From: Streptococcus pantholopis
GTDB lineage: Bacteria; Bacillota; Bacilli; Lactobacillales; Streptococcaceae
DNA length: 64,000 nucleotides
Assembly (NCBI RefSeq): GCF_001642085.1
Contig: NZ_CP014699.1
Coordinates: 1,240,001 to 1,304,000 of the forward strand
Reading direction: 5' to 3'
Shown: piece after piece, positions 26,961 to 37,526 of the stretch
Layout: every line of letters starts with the position of its first letter
How positions within the stretch are numbered: position 1 is the first letter of the stretch
The notes under the pieces: generated by a model
The model's database searches: none
The model's input: the letters and a program-made list of their open reading frames with translations, nothing else
Told to the model about the DNA's origin: nothing
Translations under genes and position numbers: made by a program

Positions 26961-27630
26961 TGACAACCTCCTTAATAGCCTTTATTTTCTGGCTGACAAC
27001 CGCCCGCTCAGTATGTTCTTCCGGAAGTTCTGATAAGACAGTTTCCAGCTTTCTTAGTTCGGTCAGCCATTTTTCCTTAAACACAGCCGGCTGCTCCCGC
27101 CGGAGAATGGGACCAAAGCGCAAATCCTGTGAAGACAGTTCCATTTTCCCCGGTTCAGCCACTAAAATTTCATAAAATTTTTGACTATCTTTGATCAGTT
27201 TCTCGTCTTTTAGCAGAAAACTATTTGCTGCAAGCCAAGAGCGCACAGTATCTTCACAATTATTGGGCTGCAAAATAAGCCGGGATACAGGAGCTAATTT
27301 CTGCTTTCCAGCCTCCAAAATAGAGGTAATGAGACGGCCTCCCATACCGCAAATGGACACAACTGAAATCTGGTCGGAAGCGTCTAAAGCTGCTAAACCG
27401 TCCGCCAAACGAACAGCAGCCTTATCCGCTAAACCATATTCAGTCATATTTTTCAAAGCTGCTTCATAAGGCCCGGCAGCTACCTCACTGGCGACTGCAA
27501 AATCAAGCTGGTGATTTTGCAGCAGAAAGATTGGCAAGTAGGCATGATCGCTCCCGATATCCAAAAGCCTGCTGCCCTGAGGAACACACTCAGAGACTGC
27601 TTTTAAACGCGGTGATAACCTTAATTCCAT
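26947..27630 (-). CDS. trmK: tRNA (adenine(22)-N1)-methyltransferase
   Basis: 227 residues of the TrmK/YqfN family, which methylates N1 of A22 in tRNA using SAM. The SAM-binding motif is [14 protein letters not shown] (21-34), with ICGMGGRLI and a catalytic-type LQPNN later. The C-terminal helical part is typical. ATG 27630 follows GAGGATTAAGG. It is co-directional with and overlaps the Nif3 gene. Confidence 0.9.
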   Translation of the reverse strand: MELRLSPRLKAVSECVPQGSRLLDIGSDHAYLPIFLLQNHQLDFAVASEVAAGPYEAALKNMTEYGLADKAAVRLADGLAALDASDQISVVSICGMGGRLITSILEAGKQKLAPVSRLILQPNNCEDTVRSWLAANSFLLKDEKLIKDSQKFYEILVAEPGKMELSSQDLRFGPILRREQPAVFKEKWLTELRKLETVLSELPEEHTERAVVSQKIKAIKEVVNESK

Positions 27631-27773
27631 CCTTAATCCTCATTCAATGTATTTGTCTGCACATAAGAAAAAGTCCCCAATATCTATTCTAAGCTCAGCT
27701 CAACCTGCTGCCTGCTGCAAATCAGCATTGACTAAAACCTCAGCCCATTCTAAACAGATGACTCTTAAATCAA

Positions 27774-27820
27774 TGAAAAGGAGCTGTCAACAGATTGCTT
27801 TGAATCCGAAAGACAGCTCC
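27774..27820 (-). terminator. Terminator after dnaD
   Basis: GGAGCTGTC, a 23-nt loop, GACAGCTCC and TTTT on the minus strand, 43 nt past the dnaD stop. Confidence 0.7.
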
Positions 27821-27862
27821 CGAATAATAACCAGCCTCAAGCAGGAACAGCTGCCTGGCCTG

Positions 27863-28540
27863 CTAATCGCCCCAAAGATCCATGGCCTGCAGGAAATCAT
27901 CAGAAACAGCGACATCCGCCTCATTGTTTTCCTGACGCTTGCGGCGATGCTCCTCGACCTGTCGGAGTGTTGTCAGGCCTTCGCGGCGCCAATTGCGCAG
28001 AATCGCATTGATATAGTTCCAATTAGTTTTCCCATTGAAGACAGCCTCCCGCAAAGCGGCCCGCACCAGATCAGGATCTGTTTTATCTTCTTCAACCGTC
28101 TTTTGCAGATCCTCTAGTTCAAAGGGACTGAGGAGCCGGCCCAATTCACGCTCAAAGTCCTGAATTAAATCTTTAAGGGCATTGACAGGCTGAGCCTGCT
28201 TCTTCGGTTCAGCATTTTCCTGCAGCAGGCTGTCCAGCTTTGCAAAGGCCGGACTAGTATCAAAAATGACCTCAATCTCTCCGTCAAGCTCTATGGTTTT
28301 CATATCCAGCAGTTCCTGAGCGGTTAAAGCAGAGATGGAGCGGTTAATTTCAGCAACTGTTTTTCCTAAAGCTGAAGCAATCTGACTGGGGGCTAAGTCA
28401 TCCATTTTACTTGTATTTTGCAAATAAAAAAACTGCCAGACCACAAAATCATCAGCCTTGGGAAAGATATCCTTAAAATGAAATAATAAGGCCCCAGGCA
28501 AGACTAAGTTCCCCGTTTTATAATATTCTGAAAAACCCAT
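27863..28540 (-). CDS. DnaD-domain replication protein
   Basis: 225 residues from ATG 28540 (MGFSEYYKTGNL) with SD GGAGGGGAG; the 24 extra upstream residues of the longer frame are hydrophobic and not family-like. An N-terminal winged-helix part (SQIASALGKTVAEINRSI) is joined by a linker to a C-terminal DnaD domain ending NYINAILRNWRREG, with the YxxxIxxxW signature. DnaD-type proteins help load the replicative helicase at primosomes. It follows metA by about 96 bp on the same strand and ends at a terminator. Confidence 0.87.
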   Translation of the reverse strand: MGFSEYYKTGNLVLPGALLFHFKDIFPKADDFVVWQFFYLQNTSKMDDLAPSQIASALGKTVAEINRSISALTAQELLDMKTIELDGEIEVIFDTSPAFAKLDSLLQENAEPKKQAQPVNALKDLIQDFERELGRLLSPFELEDLQKTVEEDKTDPDLVRAALREAVFNGKTNWNYINAILRNWRREGLTTLRQVEEHRRKRQENNEADVAVSDDFLQAMDLWGD

Positions 28541-28636
28541 AGTTCTCCCCTCCTGCTTTAAAATGAAAAAGAACAGGGGCAGTGCAGCTTGACGGCTATC
28601 GACCTCTTTCATTCCAGACAGCCTGCTTCCTTCTCA

Positions 28637-29557
28637 TTATTTTTTCAGTTCTTCTAAGCGATAAGGTGTTTCCTGATAGACCGCATAATTAATCCAATTG
28701 CTAAAGAAAGTAGTTGCGGCTAAATTCCAAGTCATGACAGGGTTTTTTTCTGGATTGTCATTAGGGAAATAATGTTCCGGTACAAAAGCCGGTTTGCCGG
28801 CCTGCACATCACGCTGATACTCTTTTTGCAGCGTATCCCTGTCATACTCCAAATGGCCAAAACTATAGACCTCACGCAAATCTTTGCTGGCTAAAATAGA
28901 CAAGCCGACCTCTTTGCCGGCAGCTAAAATATCCAAATCTGTCTGGGCTGCAATTTCCTCAGCTGCAACTTCTGTATAACGTGAATGCGGTGCAGTAAAG
29001 ACATCATCAAACCCGCGCATTAGCGGATTCTGTGCTTCCAGTACATCCTGCTGATAAATACCGGATAATTTCTTTTTCAGCATCACTTTATCAAGACCGT
29101 ATTTATAATAAAGACCGGCCTGCGCCCCCCAGCACAGGTGCAAGGTAGAATAAACATGCCTTTTCGCCCAGACAAAAATCTGGCAGAGTTCCTGCCAGTA
29201 GTCCACCTCTTCAAAGGGCAGCGTTTCTACGGGTGCGCCGGTAATTATTAAGCCGTCATAATAGTTATGCTTAATATCGGCAAAGGTTTTGTAAAAAGCC
29301 GTCAGATAGTCCGCTTTGGTGTTTTTGGACTTATGGCTGGTCATATGCAGAAAATCAATATTTATTTGCAGGGGGGTGTTGGCCAGCAGACGCAGAAGCT
29401 GTGTTTCAGTCGCTTCTTTAGTCGGCATTAAGTTAACAATAACAACCTCTATGGGTCGGATATCCTGCTGAAGAGCCCTTTTATCATCCATGATAAAGAC
29501 GTTTTCGGAACGTAGGGCAGCGAGCGCTGGCAAATCTCTATCAAGTTTAATCGGCAT
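28637..29557 (-). CDS. metA: Homoserine O-acetyltransferase (MetA family)
   Basis: 306 residues. The catalytic Cys142 lies in [16 protein letters not shown]; the substrate-specifying residue 111 is Glu ([16 protein letters not shown]). In characterised MetA enzymes Glu111 goes with acetyl-CoA and Gly111 with succinyl-CoA, so O-acetylhomoserine is the expected product. The conserved [13 protein letters not shown] is at 41-53 and a late EHYFPNDNP segment is present. It catalyses the first committed step to methionine. Two MET-box-like palindromes and a clear promoter lie directly upstream. Confidence 0.93.
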   Translation of the reverse strand: MPIKLDRDLPALAALRSENVFIMDDKRALQQDIRPIEVVIVNLMPTKEATETQLLRLLANTPLQINIDFLHMTSHKSKNTKADYLTAFYKTFADIKHNYYDGLIITGAPVETLPFEEVDYWQELCQIFVWAKRHVYSTLHLCWGAQAGLYYKYGLDKVMLKKKLSGIYQQDVLEAQNPLMRGFDDVFTAPHSRYTEVAAEEIAAQTDLDILAAGKEVGLSILASKDLREVYSFGHLEYDRDTLQKEYQRDVQAGKPAFVPEHYFPNDNPEKNPVMTWNLAATTFFSNWINYAVYQETPYRLEELKK

Positions 29558-29592
29558 AACGGCATCTCCATTTCTATAATCTGTTACTTAAG

Positions 29593-29621
29593 ATTATAAG
29601 ATATGCCGATATAGTTTTCAA
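29593..29621 (-). promoter_or_regulatory. metA promoter
   Basis: On the minus strand TTGAAA (29616-29621), 17-nt spacer, TATAAT (29593-29598), 35 nt before the metA ATG. The -35 overlaps the first MET-box-like site. Confidence 0.7.
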
Positions 29622-29626
29622 TTATG
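29610..29626 (-). promoter_or_regulatory. Imperfect MET-box overlapping the metA -35
   Basis: On the plus strand TATAGTTTTCAATTATG, close to the streptococcal MET-box consensus TATAGTTTSAAACTATA bound by the LysR-type regulator MtaR/CmbR (MetR). Confidence 0.5.
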
Positions 29627-29643
29627 TTATTTTTCTAGTCAGA

Positions 29644-29660
29644 TATAGCTTTAGGCTATA
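29644..29660 (-). promoter_or_regulatory. Second MET-box-like palindrome upstream of metA
   Basis: TATAGC-TTTAG-GCTATA, 17 bp with perfect 6-bp arms, centred 34 bp upstream of the first site (about three helical turns). It lies between the apt stop and the metA promoter. Confidence 0.5.
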
Positions 29661-29662
29661 AC

Positions 29663-30181
29663 CTAGCTGGGGAATTTCATTAAAACCTTAGTGTCATAAC
29701 CGGAAATCGCCTCACGGCCATTCAAGCCATCCAGCTCAATCAAAAAAGCACAGCCTGCCACGACACCGCCCAGCTTTTCAATCATTTCAATCGTCGCTTT
29801 GACTGTTCCTCCGGTTGCCAGCAAGTCATCAACTATCAGGACACGCTGTCCCGGTTTAATAGCATCTGCATGCATAGTCAGCGTATCCAGCCCGTATTCT
29901 TTCTGATAATCTGCAGAAACCACTTCACGCGGGAGTTTTCCGGGTTTACGAACAGGCGCAAAACCGATACCTAGCTCAAAAGCAACAGGACAGCCGACGA
30001 TGAAACCGCGTGCTTCAGGTCCCACAACCATGTCAATTTTCTTATCCGTTGCATACTGGACAATCTCGCGCACAGCATAACTGTAAGCATTGCCGTCAGC
30101 CATCAGAGGGCTGATATCACGGAAAAGGACACCCTTTTGCGGGTAATCCTTAATTGTTGCAATATAATTTTCTAAATCCAT
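29663..30181 (-). CDS. apt: Adenine phosphoribosyltransferase
   Basis: 172 residues from ATG 30181 ([17 protein letters not shown]), the normal Apt length; nine further residues upstream are unlikely. Salvages adenine to AMP with PRPP. The PRPP-binding motif [13 protein letters not shown] is at 114-126 and the N-terminal [10 protein letters not shown] region at 20-29 is intact. It follows recJ in the same direction about 190 bp downstream, with its own -10-like element in the gap. Confidence 0.95.
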   Translation of the reverse strand: MDLENYIATIKDYPQKGVLFRDISPLMADGNAYSYAVREIVQYATDKKIDMVVGPEARGFIVGCPVAFELGIGFAPVRKPGKLPREVVSADYQKEYGLDTLTMHADAIKPGQRVLIVDDLLATGGTVKATIEMIEKLGGVVAGCAFLIELDGLNGREAISGYDTKVLMKFPS

Positions 30182-30225
30182 TATCTTACTTTCTAGGACA
30201 TCTGCCAAAAAATCATTTACTCTTT

Positions 30226-30231
30226 ATTATA
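30226..30231 (-). promoter_or_regulatory. Possible apt -10 element
   Basis: TATAAT on the minus strand 45 nt before the apt ATG; no good -35. The rest of the 30209-30400 gap is AT-rich with no clear terminator after recJ, so read-through from recJ is possible. Confidence 0.35.
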
Positions 30232-30400
30232 GCACGAAATCTTTTTTTACACATCTTTAATGTAAAAAATCAGTCTTTTTCTGTTTTCAGTATAACCCCT
30301 AACAAAAGTGCAGGGCCGGTTTGAAACAGCTCAGCAAATAATTTCAGCACAAACCTAAAACCTGAAAGAGGAAAAGCTGCAGCTTTCTTGCTTCTTCAGT

Positions 30401-32605
30401 TTAATCATCTTCCTTTAAAAAGGCATACATTTCCTGCGGCGTTCCTAAGGCCATCAGCTCCTGAAGTTTAACAAGTTTTTTTAGGTCCTGATAAATACGG
30501 CTGTCAGTAATTTCATGTTTTTCTGCCTCCTTATTGACAGTCATCACACCGTCTGTGATGGCTACAAAATGGAGTTCCGCAAAAATCTGAATCATTTTAA
30601 CCAGAAGAATATCTGGGATTTTAAGGTAGCCAGATAATTCTTTTAATTTGTAGCGGATATCAAATTCAGGGAAACGGTAAATTGTCTTATAAAGCTTAGC
30701 AAATTGTTCCCGAGTGCCGTAGCCGGTCAGGTAGTACTGATGCTTTATGCGATTTTTAAAATAAATGACATCAAACTCTTTACCTGCAAAAAGAGCTTTT
30801 AATTCTGCTGGATTTTCGGGTATATCCAGCAGAACGACTTCTTTGCTGTGGCTGTCAGCAGTCAAAATAGGAACATCAGAAGGGAGCGGGGTCTGATTTG
30901 AGCGAATATCCAGCAGCTGAATACCCTCTACTCTTGCATCCTCCAGCATAAGCTGCAGGCTGGTCTGGCCGTTCCATTGGTTAATTGATAAGGTCACAGC
31001 CAACTCTAAATTCTGAGCCTGCTGAAATTCCTGCAGGAGATTGCCTCTATTAAAAGCCACAAGGTCAAACTCTTCCTTGCCTTGAGCAATTTTAAGCTTT
31101 AAATGCTGACTCTTTTGCCCCATCGTCCGTGCCTGTTTAACTGAAAAATCAGTCAAATGAAAAACAGGCTTTTTATTATCCATACCAAAGGGGGCCAATC
31201 TGGTCAGACTGGTGACTGTTTCAAGGCTTAAGGCTGATAAATCAAGAGAGGCATCGAGCTGTAAGGCCTTTTTTTGACTGAGATCAATCGCTTTAGCAGC
31301 AATATATTCCCTTAAAGCACCAGCCAGCTCCTGAACCTTATCAGCCTCTAAGGTCATGCCGGTAGCACCGCTGTGGCCGCCAAAGGCCATAAAAAGATTG
31401 TGATGCTCTGTCAGGGCTTGAAAAATATCGACTGTCTCCACACTTCTGGCACTGCCCTTAGCTATACCGTCTTCAATATTAAGGACTATTGCCGGCTGAT
31501 TTAGCTCTTCTACTATCCGACCGGCCACAATACCCAAGACTCCGGGATGCCAGCCGGATTTAGCCAGAACCTGAACAGGCTGACTTTTATCGACCATTTG
31601 CAGCGCTTCACGAAAAATCGTCTCAACAATCTCTTTTCGTTCTTCATTTTTCTGATAAATCATAAGCGCTAAATCCTCTGCCTCTTCTTCATCGAAACCG
31701 GTTAAAAGTGCTACAGCAGGATTGGGATCATCTAAACGTCCCAGGGCATTGAGCTGAGGAGCTAATTTAAAAGCAACTGTTTCTTCATTGACTTGTCCGC
31801 TGTCAGCCTGCGATAAGCGCAGGAGTTCCTGCAGGCCAAAGCGTTCACCAGACTTTAAAATCTGTAGGCCCAGTCTTACCATAATACGGTTTTCACCAGT
31901 CAGGCTGACCATATCTGCTATAGTTCCTATAGCAACTAAGTCCAAAAGTTCTGCCGGAACAGATTCCAACAAGGCACAGGACAATTTAAAAGCGACACCG
32001 CAGCCGGCCAAATCTTTAAAAGGATAGGTGCTTTTGGGATGCTGCGGGTGGATGATGGCATAAGCTTTCGGCAGCTCATCAGGGATACTGTGATGATCGG
32101 TCACAATGACATCGATTCCTTGCTGCTTTGCATATGCAAGGGCCTCATGACCAGCCACACCGTTGTCAACTGTAATAATCAGAGAAACCTTTTCCTGCTC
32201 AATAAAATATTTATAAACTGATTGGTTGGGACCGTATCCATCTGTAAAACGGTTCGGCAGATAAACTTGAACATCGCCTCCCAGCATTTCCAGAGCTTCT
32301 TTGAGTACAGAACTGGCTGTCATGCCGTCAGCATCATAGTCCCCATAAATCAGGATAGATTCTCCCTTTTCAATTGCCTGGCGAATCCGTCCGACACTTT
32401 TTTCCATATCATAAAGCAGATAAGGGTCGTAAAGGTCTGACAAATCAGCGCTTAAAAAAGCCTTCAGTTTTTCAGCACTGTCAATACCTCGCCGATAAAG
32501 AACTGTGCTGGCTTCTTTGCTTAGCTTTTCTTTTTGCGCCAGCTTCAAAAAATCAGCATCAGGTTCTTGAACAGCGATTTCCCATTTGTACTTTGCTGAA
32601 ATCAT
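30401..32605 (-). CDS. recJ: Single-stranded-DNA-specific exonuclease RecJ
   Basis: 734 residues, a DHH-family 5'-3' exonuclease for recombination and mismatch repair. The phosphoesterase motifs are GDYDADGMTA (88-97), ITVDNG (about 145-150) and VTDHHS (169-174); the DHHA1 part has AFGGHSGATGMTLE (GGHxxAxG). There is an OB-fold region and an extended C-terminal domain typical of Firmicutes RecJ. ATG 32605 overlaps the upstream SDR stop by 4 bp. Confidence 0.95.
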   Translation of the reverse strand: MISAKYKWEIAVQEPDADFLKLAQKEKLSKEASTVLYRRGIDSAEKLKAFLSADLSDLYDPYLLYDMEKSVGRIRQAIEKGESILIYGDYDADGMTASSVLKEALEMLGGDVQVYLPNRFTDGYGPNQSVYKYFIEQEKVSLIITVDNGVAGHEALAYAKQQGIDVIVTDHHSIPDELPKAYAIIHPQHPKSTYPFKDLAGCGVAFKLSCALLESVPAELLDLVAIGTIADMVSLTGENRIMVRLGLQILKSGERFGLQELLRLSQADSGQVNEETVAFKLAPQLNALGRLDDPNPAVALLTGFDEEEAEDLALMIYQKNEERKEIVETIFREALQMVDKSQPVQVLAKSGWHPGVLGIVAGRIVEELNQPAIVLNIEDGIAKGSARSVETVDIFQALTEHHNLFMAFGGHSGATGMTLEADKVQELAGALREYIAAKAIDLSQKKALQLDASLDLSALSLETVTSLTRLAPFGMDNKKPVFHLTDFSVKQARTMGQKSQHLKLKIAQGKEEFDLVAFNRGNLLQEFQQAQNLELAVTLSINQWNGQTSLQLMLEDARVEGIQLLDIRSNQTPLPSDVPILTADSHSKEVVLLDIPENPAELKALFAGKEFDVIYFKNRIKHQYYLTGYGTREQFAKLYKTIYRFPEFDIRYKLKELSGYLKIPDILLVKMIQIFAELHFVAITDGVMTVNKEAEKHEITDSRIYQDLKKLVKLQELMALGTPQEMYAFLKEDD

Positions 32606-33360
32606 TTATAATTAAACACCTTTCTGGCTAAAAAATCTGATATTCTGGGGAAAAGGACATAAAGTTTATAGCTGAGTGCTAAAAACCAGGGTAAATTGAT
32701 CTCCCGCTTATTTTTCCCGAATGACTTAACCATTTTTTCAGCCACAACAGCAGCCGGCAGTGTATATTTTTCGACACTTTTTAAATAAGTGCCTGTGGGA
32801 TCAGCAAAATCAAAAAATTTCGTTGCCACAGGTCCGGGATTAACTGTTGTGACATAAACATTCTTATCAGCTAATTCTAAACGCAGTGCATTGGAAAAAC
32901 CGATAACAGCAAATTTACTGGCAGAATAAACACTGGCCTTGCTGGTTGCTATCAGTCCGGCCATGCTGGCAATATTAATCAGATGTCCGTTGCCGGCCTC
33001 TGCCATCCTAGAGCCGACTAGGCGCGAAAAAGCCATGGTCGCAAAGGTGTTAACAGCAAACATCTCCCTAATCTCTTCAGATTTGTATGATTCAAATGGC
33101 CTAAAGTCACCAAAACCCGCATTATTGATAAAAACATCAATCTGCCCAAATTCCTGATAAAGGTAATCGACCATCTGTTCTATAGCGTGATCATCTCTAA
33201 TATCCAGAGCCAGGCAAACACAGTTTTTCCTCTGTTTGTACAGAGTCTCCAAGCGCTCCTTGCTGCGGCCTAAAAGAATCAGGAAATCGTCAGCAGGAAT
33301 CTGGCAGACAAGCGCCTGAGCCAGGCCGCCGCTCGCTCCTGTTATCGCAATTATCCTCAT
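32602..33360 (-). CDS. Short-chain dehydrogenase/reductase
   Basis: 252 residues of the classical SDR fold: NAD(P)-binding [11 protein letters not shown] at the start, [10 protein letters not shown], catalytic Ser in [13 protein letters not shown] and YSASK (Tyr-x-x-x-Lys). The substrate cannot be deduced. Coupled by 4-bp overlaps both to rnz upstream and recJ downstream, a streptococcal gene order that says little about its role. Confidence 0.88.
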   Translation of the reverse strand: MRIIAITGASGGLAQALVCQIPADDFLILLGRSKERLETLYKQRKNCVCLALDIRDDHAIEQMVDYLYQEFGQIDVFINNAGFGDFRPFESYKSEEIREMFAVNTFATMAFSRLVGSRMAEAGNGHLINIASMAGLIATSKASVYSASKFAVIGFSNALRLELADKNVYVTTVNPGPVATKFFDFADPTGTYLKSVEKYTLPAAVVAEKMVKSFGKNKREINLPWFLALSYKLYVLFPRISDFLARKVFNYK

Positions 33361-34286
33361 ACCGTTACCTCTTCAAAGTCCTTCACCAAATGCGTATTTT
33401 TAAAAATTGTTTTGGCATCTGCTTCCAATTTGCGGCAGTCGCGGGCCAGAAAACGGGCGCTGATATGATTGAGCAGGAGGCGTTTGGCAAAAGCCTCCTT
33501 AGCGACATCCGCTGCCTGCATATTAGTAGAGTGCCCGTGAGCCTTGGCCAGCTTTTCATCCCCTTTGCCGTAGGTTGACTCGTGCACAAGAACGTCAGCT
33601 CCCAGTCCCAGACGGACACTGGCATTTGTCTTGCGGGTATCTCCTAAAATGGTAATCACCTTACCTTTTTTAGGAGCCGAAATATAGTCGCTGGCAACAA
33701 TTTTACGGCCGTCTTCTAGGACAATGTCCTGTCCTTGTTTCACCTTGCCAAAAAGCGGCCCAAAAGGAACACCGGCTGCTTTCAAGGCTTCTGCGTCCAG
33801 ACTGCCCTCCAAGTCTTTTTGCATGACCCGATAACCGACACAAAAGATACTGTGATCTAATTTTTCAGCATAGACCGTAAATTTTTCAGTTTCCATAATT
33901 TTTCCAAGTGATTTTTCACCCAGTTCGTGAAAATGAAGACGGTAAGGAAGGCGGGTTTTTGCTGTCTTTAAACTGGCTGTCACATAACTTTTAATTCCGA
34001 CAGGTCCATATATATCGATAGCTGTTTGTTCATCATTGGCCTGAAAAGCCCGGCTTGACAAAAAGCCCGGCAAACCAAAGATATGATCACCATGCAGGTG
34101 GGTAATAAAAATTTTTTTAATCTTACGGGGTTTTATGGCTGTCTCTAAAATTTGCCGCTGCGTGCCTTCGCCGCAGTCAAACATCCAGATTTCATTAATT
34201 TCATCCAATAATTTAAGCACCAAGCTTGATACATTGCGCATCTTAGCCGGCTGTCCTGCTCCTGTTCCTAAAAATTGCAATTCCAT
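33357..34286 (-). CDS. rnz: Ribonuclease Z (tRNA 3' endonuclease)
   Basis: 309-residue metallo-beta-lactamase RNase that trims tRNA 3' trailers. Metal motif THLHGDH (62-68), [15 protein letters not shown] near the N-terminus, the ILGDTRKT motif and VHESTYG (HEST) near 235-242, and a late LLNHISARF His are all present. ATG overlap of 4 bp with the SDR gene. Typical length for the long-form bacterial enzyme. Confidence 0.95.
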   Translation of the reverse strand: MELQFLGTGAGQPAKMRNVSSLVLKLLDEINEIWMFDCGEGTQRQILETAIKPRKIKKIFITHLHGDHIFGLPGFLSSRAFQANDEQTAIDIYGPVGIKSYVTASLKTAKTRLPYRLHFHELGEKSLGKIMETEKFTVYAEKLDHSIFCVGYRVMQKDLEGSLDAEALKAAGVPFGPLFGKVKQGQDIVLEDGRKIVASDYISAPKKGKVITILGDTRKTNASVRLGLGADVLVHESTYGKGDEKLAKAHGHSTNMQAADVAKEAFAKRLLLNHISARFLARDCRKLEADAKTIFKNTHLVKDFEEVTV

Positions 34287-34300
34287 ACGTTCTAAACTTT

Positions 34301-34939
34301 CTATTTTTTGATATAAATAATGGCTTGATGCTGAGCAAAGCCATAGTATCTTTGTCCTGAAAAAGGAGCTGCCAACTCTAAAAGTTCTTCTTGATTAAAG
34401 CCGGTCAGTTTAATCACCTTATCTGCCAGCTCTGATATCTGGCTGAGCTGGCTGGACTGAGGGGTCAAGTCTCTGCAGACAGTCTCTGAAAAAGCAAGGG
34501 GGGCCATCTTGATTTGGCCGGCATCACAATAAATGCTGTACTGGGGAAAAATCTGTGCTAATTCAAAAAGGAGTGATTCGGTTATCTTCTCTGACTTTTC
34601 CGAAAAAACAAGGGCCTGTTCTGCTTCGTTTTCATAAACAAAACCGTAAGACTTCCCCGATAAATTCAGACGGACAAAAGGCTTTTCTTCTTTAAAAGAG
34701 GGGCTGTCTGTCAGCAAACCTAAGGCCTTTGACAATTCAAAATAATAGCCAGTAGCCGCTTGTGGAGACTGTTTTTGGTAGATTTCCGCAAAATAGGCGT
34801 TGATAACACTGGGCGGAGGCGTAATAAAAGCCATTTTTTCCTGATGAGACGAAAAGCGAGACAGCACATTGTTCAAGTAAATGCGGTCCAGCTGTGTAAA
34901 CCCTCCGTATTTCAGGCCTAAAGCAATATAGTCAGTCAT
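34301..34939 (-). CDS. Conserved streptococcal protein of unknown function
   Basis: 212 residues, soluble, no signal peptide, no motif I can name. It starts [20 protein letters not shown]. Its genomic place, overlapping the hflX stop by 8 bp and 14 bp ahead of rnz, is a familiar streptococcal arrangement; homologues are sometimes labelled cystathionine beta-lyase without visible PLP-enzyme motifs, and none are seen here. Coding quality and coupling support a real gene. Confidence 0.75.
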   Translation of the reverse strand: MTDYIALGLKYGGFTQLDRIYLNNVLSRFSSHQEKMAFITPPPSVINAYFAEIYQKQSPQAATGYYFELSKALGLLTDSPSFKEEKPFVRLNLSGKSYGFVYENEAEQALVFSEKSEKITESLLFELAQIFPQYSIYCDAGQIKMAPLAFSETVCRDLTPQSSQLSQISELADKVIKLTGFNQEELLELAAPFSGQRYYGFAQHQAIIYIKK

Positions 34940-36173
34940 AAAAGTCTTCTAATCTCCATTTATTTTCTGGGGCAATATAGGCGCGGACTGTTTGAGAGCC
35001 GCTGCTATCGGCAGACCCATAGTTCAAAAGAGCATATTTCCCCAGCTCGTAAAGCTTGCCATGACGATCAGCAGAAAGGTTCAAATCAAAAACTGTGAAC
35101 TGTTTTTTGATTTCTGCTATGAGCTGCTGCTGCAGTTTTTTCTTGCTCTTTTGTTCCCTTGCTGAAAGCTGGATATAGGGAAAAAGAGTGGGACTGAAGT
35201 GTTCAGCTAAGTCGATTTTATTATAGACCGTCAAGCGCGGAATACTCATCATATCTAATTCTTCCAACAGCTTTAAAACAAGACTCTCCTGCCTCTCATG
35301 CTGCGGATCACTGGCATCAATAACATGCAGAAGCATATTGACATGCCGGCTTTCTTCCAAGGTTGACTTAAAAGCTGCAATGAGTTCTGTCGGCAAATCC
35401 TGAATAAAACCGACAGTATCCGTCAAAGTTGCCTGAAACTGTCCTTGCAGATAGAGCTGTTTTGTTGAGGAATCCAAAGTGGCAAATAAACTGTCAGCAA
35501 CATATTCGTCTCCTCTGGTTAAAAGATTCATAATGGTTGATTTACCGGCATTTGTATAACCGACTAAACCGATTTTAAAGGTATCAGCTCCTAAGCGCTC
35601 CTCCCGAAGAAGCTGCCGGTTTTGGCTGATTTTTCGGAGTTCTCGTTTAATCGTTGTCATTTGGCTGCGAATCAGACGGCGGTTAAGCTCTAATTGACTT
35701 TCTCCCGGCCCGCGGCTGCCAATTCCCCCAGCCTGCCGACTTAGAAAGGCACCTTTCCCAGTCAGTCTGGGCAGCAAATAATCCAGCTGTGCCAGCTGAA
35801 CCTGAAGCTTGCCTTCATAACTCCGGGCATGTAAGGCAAAAATATCTAAAATCAGCTGCATCCGGTCAAGAACCTTCAGGTTAAGGGCTGATTCTAAATT
35901 ATTATGCTGTCTGGGACTGAGCCGGTTATTAACAATCAATGTGTCAATATGCTTTGCCTTGATTATGGACTGTAAATCAGCTAATTTCCCAGAACCAAGC
36001 AGAAACCTGCTGTCATACTGAGAACGCTTTTGGCTGCTTCTGGCTGCCACATGGGCCCCTGCAGTCTGAGCAAGTCTGGCTAATTCATTCATAGAGGCAG
36101 CAAAATGACGCGATTCCGGCAGCTCTACACCAAAGAGCAGTACACGTTCCTGTTTCGGCGCTGTTGCAAGCAT
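34932..36173 (-). CDS. hflX: Ribosome-associated GTPase HflX
   Basis: 413 residues. An N-terminal HflX domain with the glycine-rich GGIGSRGPGESQLE segment (149-162) and a coiled linker is followed by the GTPase domain with G1 GYTNAGKS (205-212), G3 DTVGFI and G4 YNKID. HflX binds and splits stalled ribosomes under stress. ATG 36173 follows AAAAGAGGTGTG. A terminator separates it from the upstream miaA. Confidence 0.94.
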   Translation of the reverse strand: MLATAPKQERVLLFGVELPESRHFAASMNELARLAQTAGAHVAARSSQKRSQYDSRFLLGSGKLADLQSIIKAKHIDTLIVNNRLSPRQHNNLESALNLKVLDRMQLILDIFALHARSYEGKLQVQLAQLDYLLPRLTGKGAFLSRQAGGIGSRGPGESQLELNRRLIRSQMTTIKRELRKISQNRQLLREERLGADTFKIGLVGYTNAGKSTIMNLLTRGDEYVADSLFATLDSSTKQLYLQGQFQATLTDTVGFIQDLPTELIAAFKSTLEESRHVNMLLHVIDASDPQHERQESLVLKLLEELDMMSIPRLTVYNKIDLAEHFSPTLFPYIQLSAREQKSKKKLQQQLIAEIKKQFTVFDLNLSADRHGKLYELGKYALLNYGSADSSGSQTVRAYIAPENKWRLEDFYD

Positions 36174-36262
36174 TTCACACCTCTTTTCCAGCCTTTGTGA
36201 CAGCTTATATTATACCATAAAACACAGCGAAAAGAAGACTCTCAGCTACCAAAATCACAAGC

Positions 36263-36290
36263 AAAAAAGACTGAAAAAGGTTATCAGTCT
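36263..36290 (-). terminator. Terminator after miaA
   Basis: On the minus strand AGACTG, an 11-nt loop, CAGTCT, T5. Short stem directly after the miaA stop. Confidence 0.6.
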
Positions 36291-36296
36291 CTATCA

Positions 36297-37184
36297 TCAG
36301 CTTTCTAAAAAATCTGTTACAATTTGGTTAATTTTAGCTTCAGTACCAGGGACAGATAAATCATAAAAAGGCACCTGCATTCTGTTTCTAAACCAAGTCA
36401 GCTGGCGTTTAGCGAAACGGCGGCTGTTTGTTTTAAGTTTATCGACTGCCTGCTCCAGACTCTCTTCTCCGGCAAAATAAGAAAAGAATTCCTTATAAGC
36501 AATGGCTCGGCTGGCCTGGACATGCGGGTAATTATCATAAAGCCACTGAGCCTCCGTCAGCAGCCCCCTCTCCAGCATATCATCCACCCGCTGATTAATA
36601 CGGCGATAAAGTTCTGCCCTATCGGTATTTAAACCGATGAGCAGGACATCGTAGTCAGCCGGTTTATTTTGCAGCTGTTTCTGTCCAAAACGCTTTAATT
36701 CCAGAGCACGGATAGCCCGCCTGCGATTAAGCTGAGGGACAGTCAGTTTCTGTTCAGCTATTTTTGCAAAGAGAGCAGCATCAGATAAGCTTTCCAGCTC
36801 TTTACGGTAAGTCAAAAGGGCTGTTTGATTAAGAGAACCGCCCAAGTGGTAGCCTTCAAGGAAACTTTGAATGTAAAGTCCTGTCCCGCCGACAATAAAA
36901 GGAATTTTTCCGCGTTTTACTATATCTCTGACCGCAGTTTGAGCCTCCCTGACAAAGTCATAGGCCGAATAGGTCTGTGTAACATCACGCACATCAAGCA
37001 AGTGGTGCCGAACCTGTGCCTGCTCTTGAGGGCTGGCCTTGGCTGTTCCGACATCGAGCTGACGGTAAACCTGCTGGCTGTCGCCGCTGATGATTTCCCC
37101 TTTAAAGGCTTGGGCCAATTTAATTCCCAGAGCTGTTTTTCCCACTGCTGTAGGACCAACAATGGCCAGCAGTTTTTCTGACAT
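36297..37184 (-). CDS. miaA: tRNA dimethylallyltransferase
   Basis: 295 residues. Transfers dimethylallyl to N6 of A37 in tRNAs reading UNN codons. P-loop GPTAVGKT at 10-17, [19 protein letters not shown] and [13 protein letters not shown] motifs, and a C-terminal RQLTWFRNR are intact. ATG 37184 follows AAAGGAAA. It is divergent from the DUF3042 gene, sharing a 144-bp intergenic region. Confidence 0.95.
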   Translation of the reverse strand: MSEKLLAIVGPTAVGKTALGIKLAQAFKGEIISGDSQQVYRQLDVGTAKASPQEQAQVRHHLLDVRDVTQTYSAYDFVREAQTAVRDIVKRGKIPFIVGGTGLYIQSFLEGYHLGGSLNQTALLTYRKELESLSDAALFAKIAEQKLTVPQLNRRRAIRALELKRFGQKQLQNKPADYDVLLIGLNTDRAELYRRINQRVDDMLERGLLTEAQWLYDNYPHVQASRAIAYKEFFSYFAGEESLEQAVDKLKTNSRRFAKRQLTWFRNRMQVPFYDLSVPGTEAKINQIVTDFLES

Positions 37185-37328
37185 TTTCCTTTACTCCTTT
37201 TAATTTTTACGCAGCAGCTAAAAAACTTTTCACTTGCTATTTCCGTTTTTTTTCGCTAGTATATATTATAACACAATGAGGGGGGCTTTTAGGTTGGCCT
37301 AAACTCATAAACAAAAGGAGACATTACT

Positions 37329-37505
37329 ATGGCTAAAAAATTTGCATTTGCTAAAGGTCTTGCTACCGGAGTGCTAACGACTGCGGCTACTGTTGCCGGT
37401 GCTGTTTTTGCAGTGAAAAAGACTATTATTGACCCTGAAGAGGAAAAAGCAGCTTTCATTGAAGAAAACCGTAAGAAAGCAGCACGCAAGCGTGTCGCAC
37501 ACTAA
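37329..37505 (+). CDS. DUF3042 family small protein (58 aa)
   Basis: A 58-codon gene: starts MAKKFAFAKGLATGVLTTAA, has a hydrophobic helix at about 10-29, then a highly charged tail (DPEEEKAAFIEENRKKAARK). SD AGGAG at 7 nt. This matches the small Firmicutes family DUF3042, function unknown, probably a single-pass membrane or membrane-associated protein. It is monocistronic, followed by a strong terminator, and divergent to miaA. Confidence 0.85.
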   Translation: MAKKFAFAKGLATGVLTTAATVAGAVFAVKKTIIDPEEEKAAFIEENRKKAARKRVAH

Positions 37506-37526
37506 TATTAACTATCTTTAAATCAA

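Noticed and set aside
30360..30395. AAAGCTGCAGCTTT as recJ terminator
   Set aside because: It is a palindrome without a loop and without a T-run.
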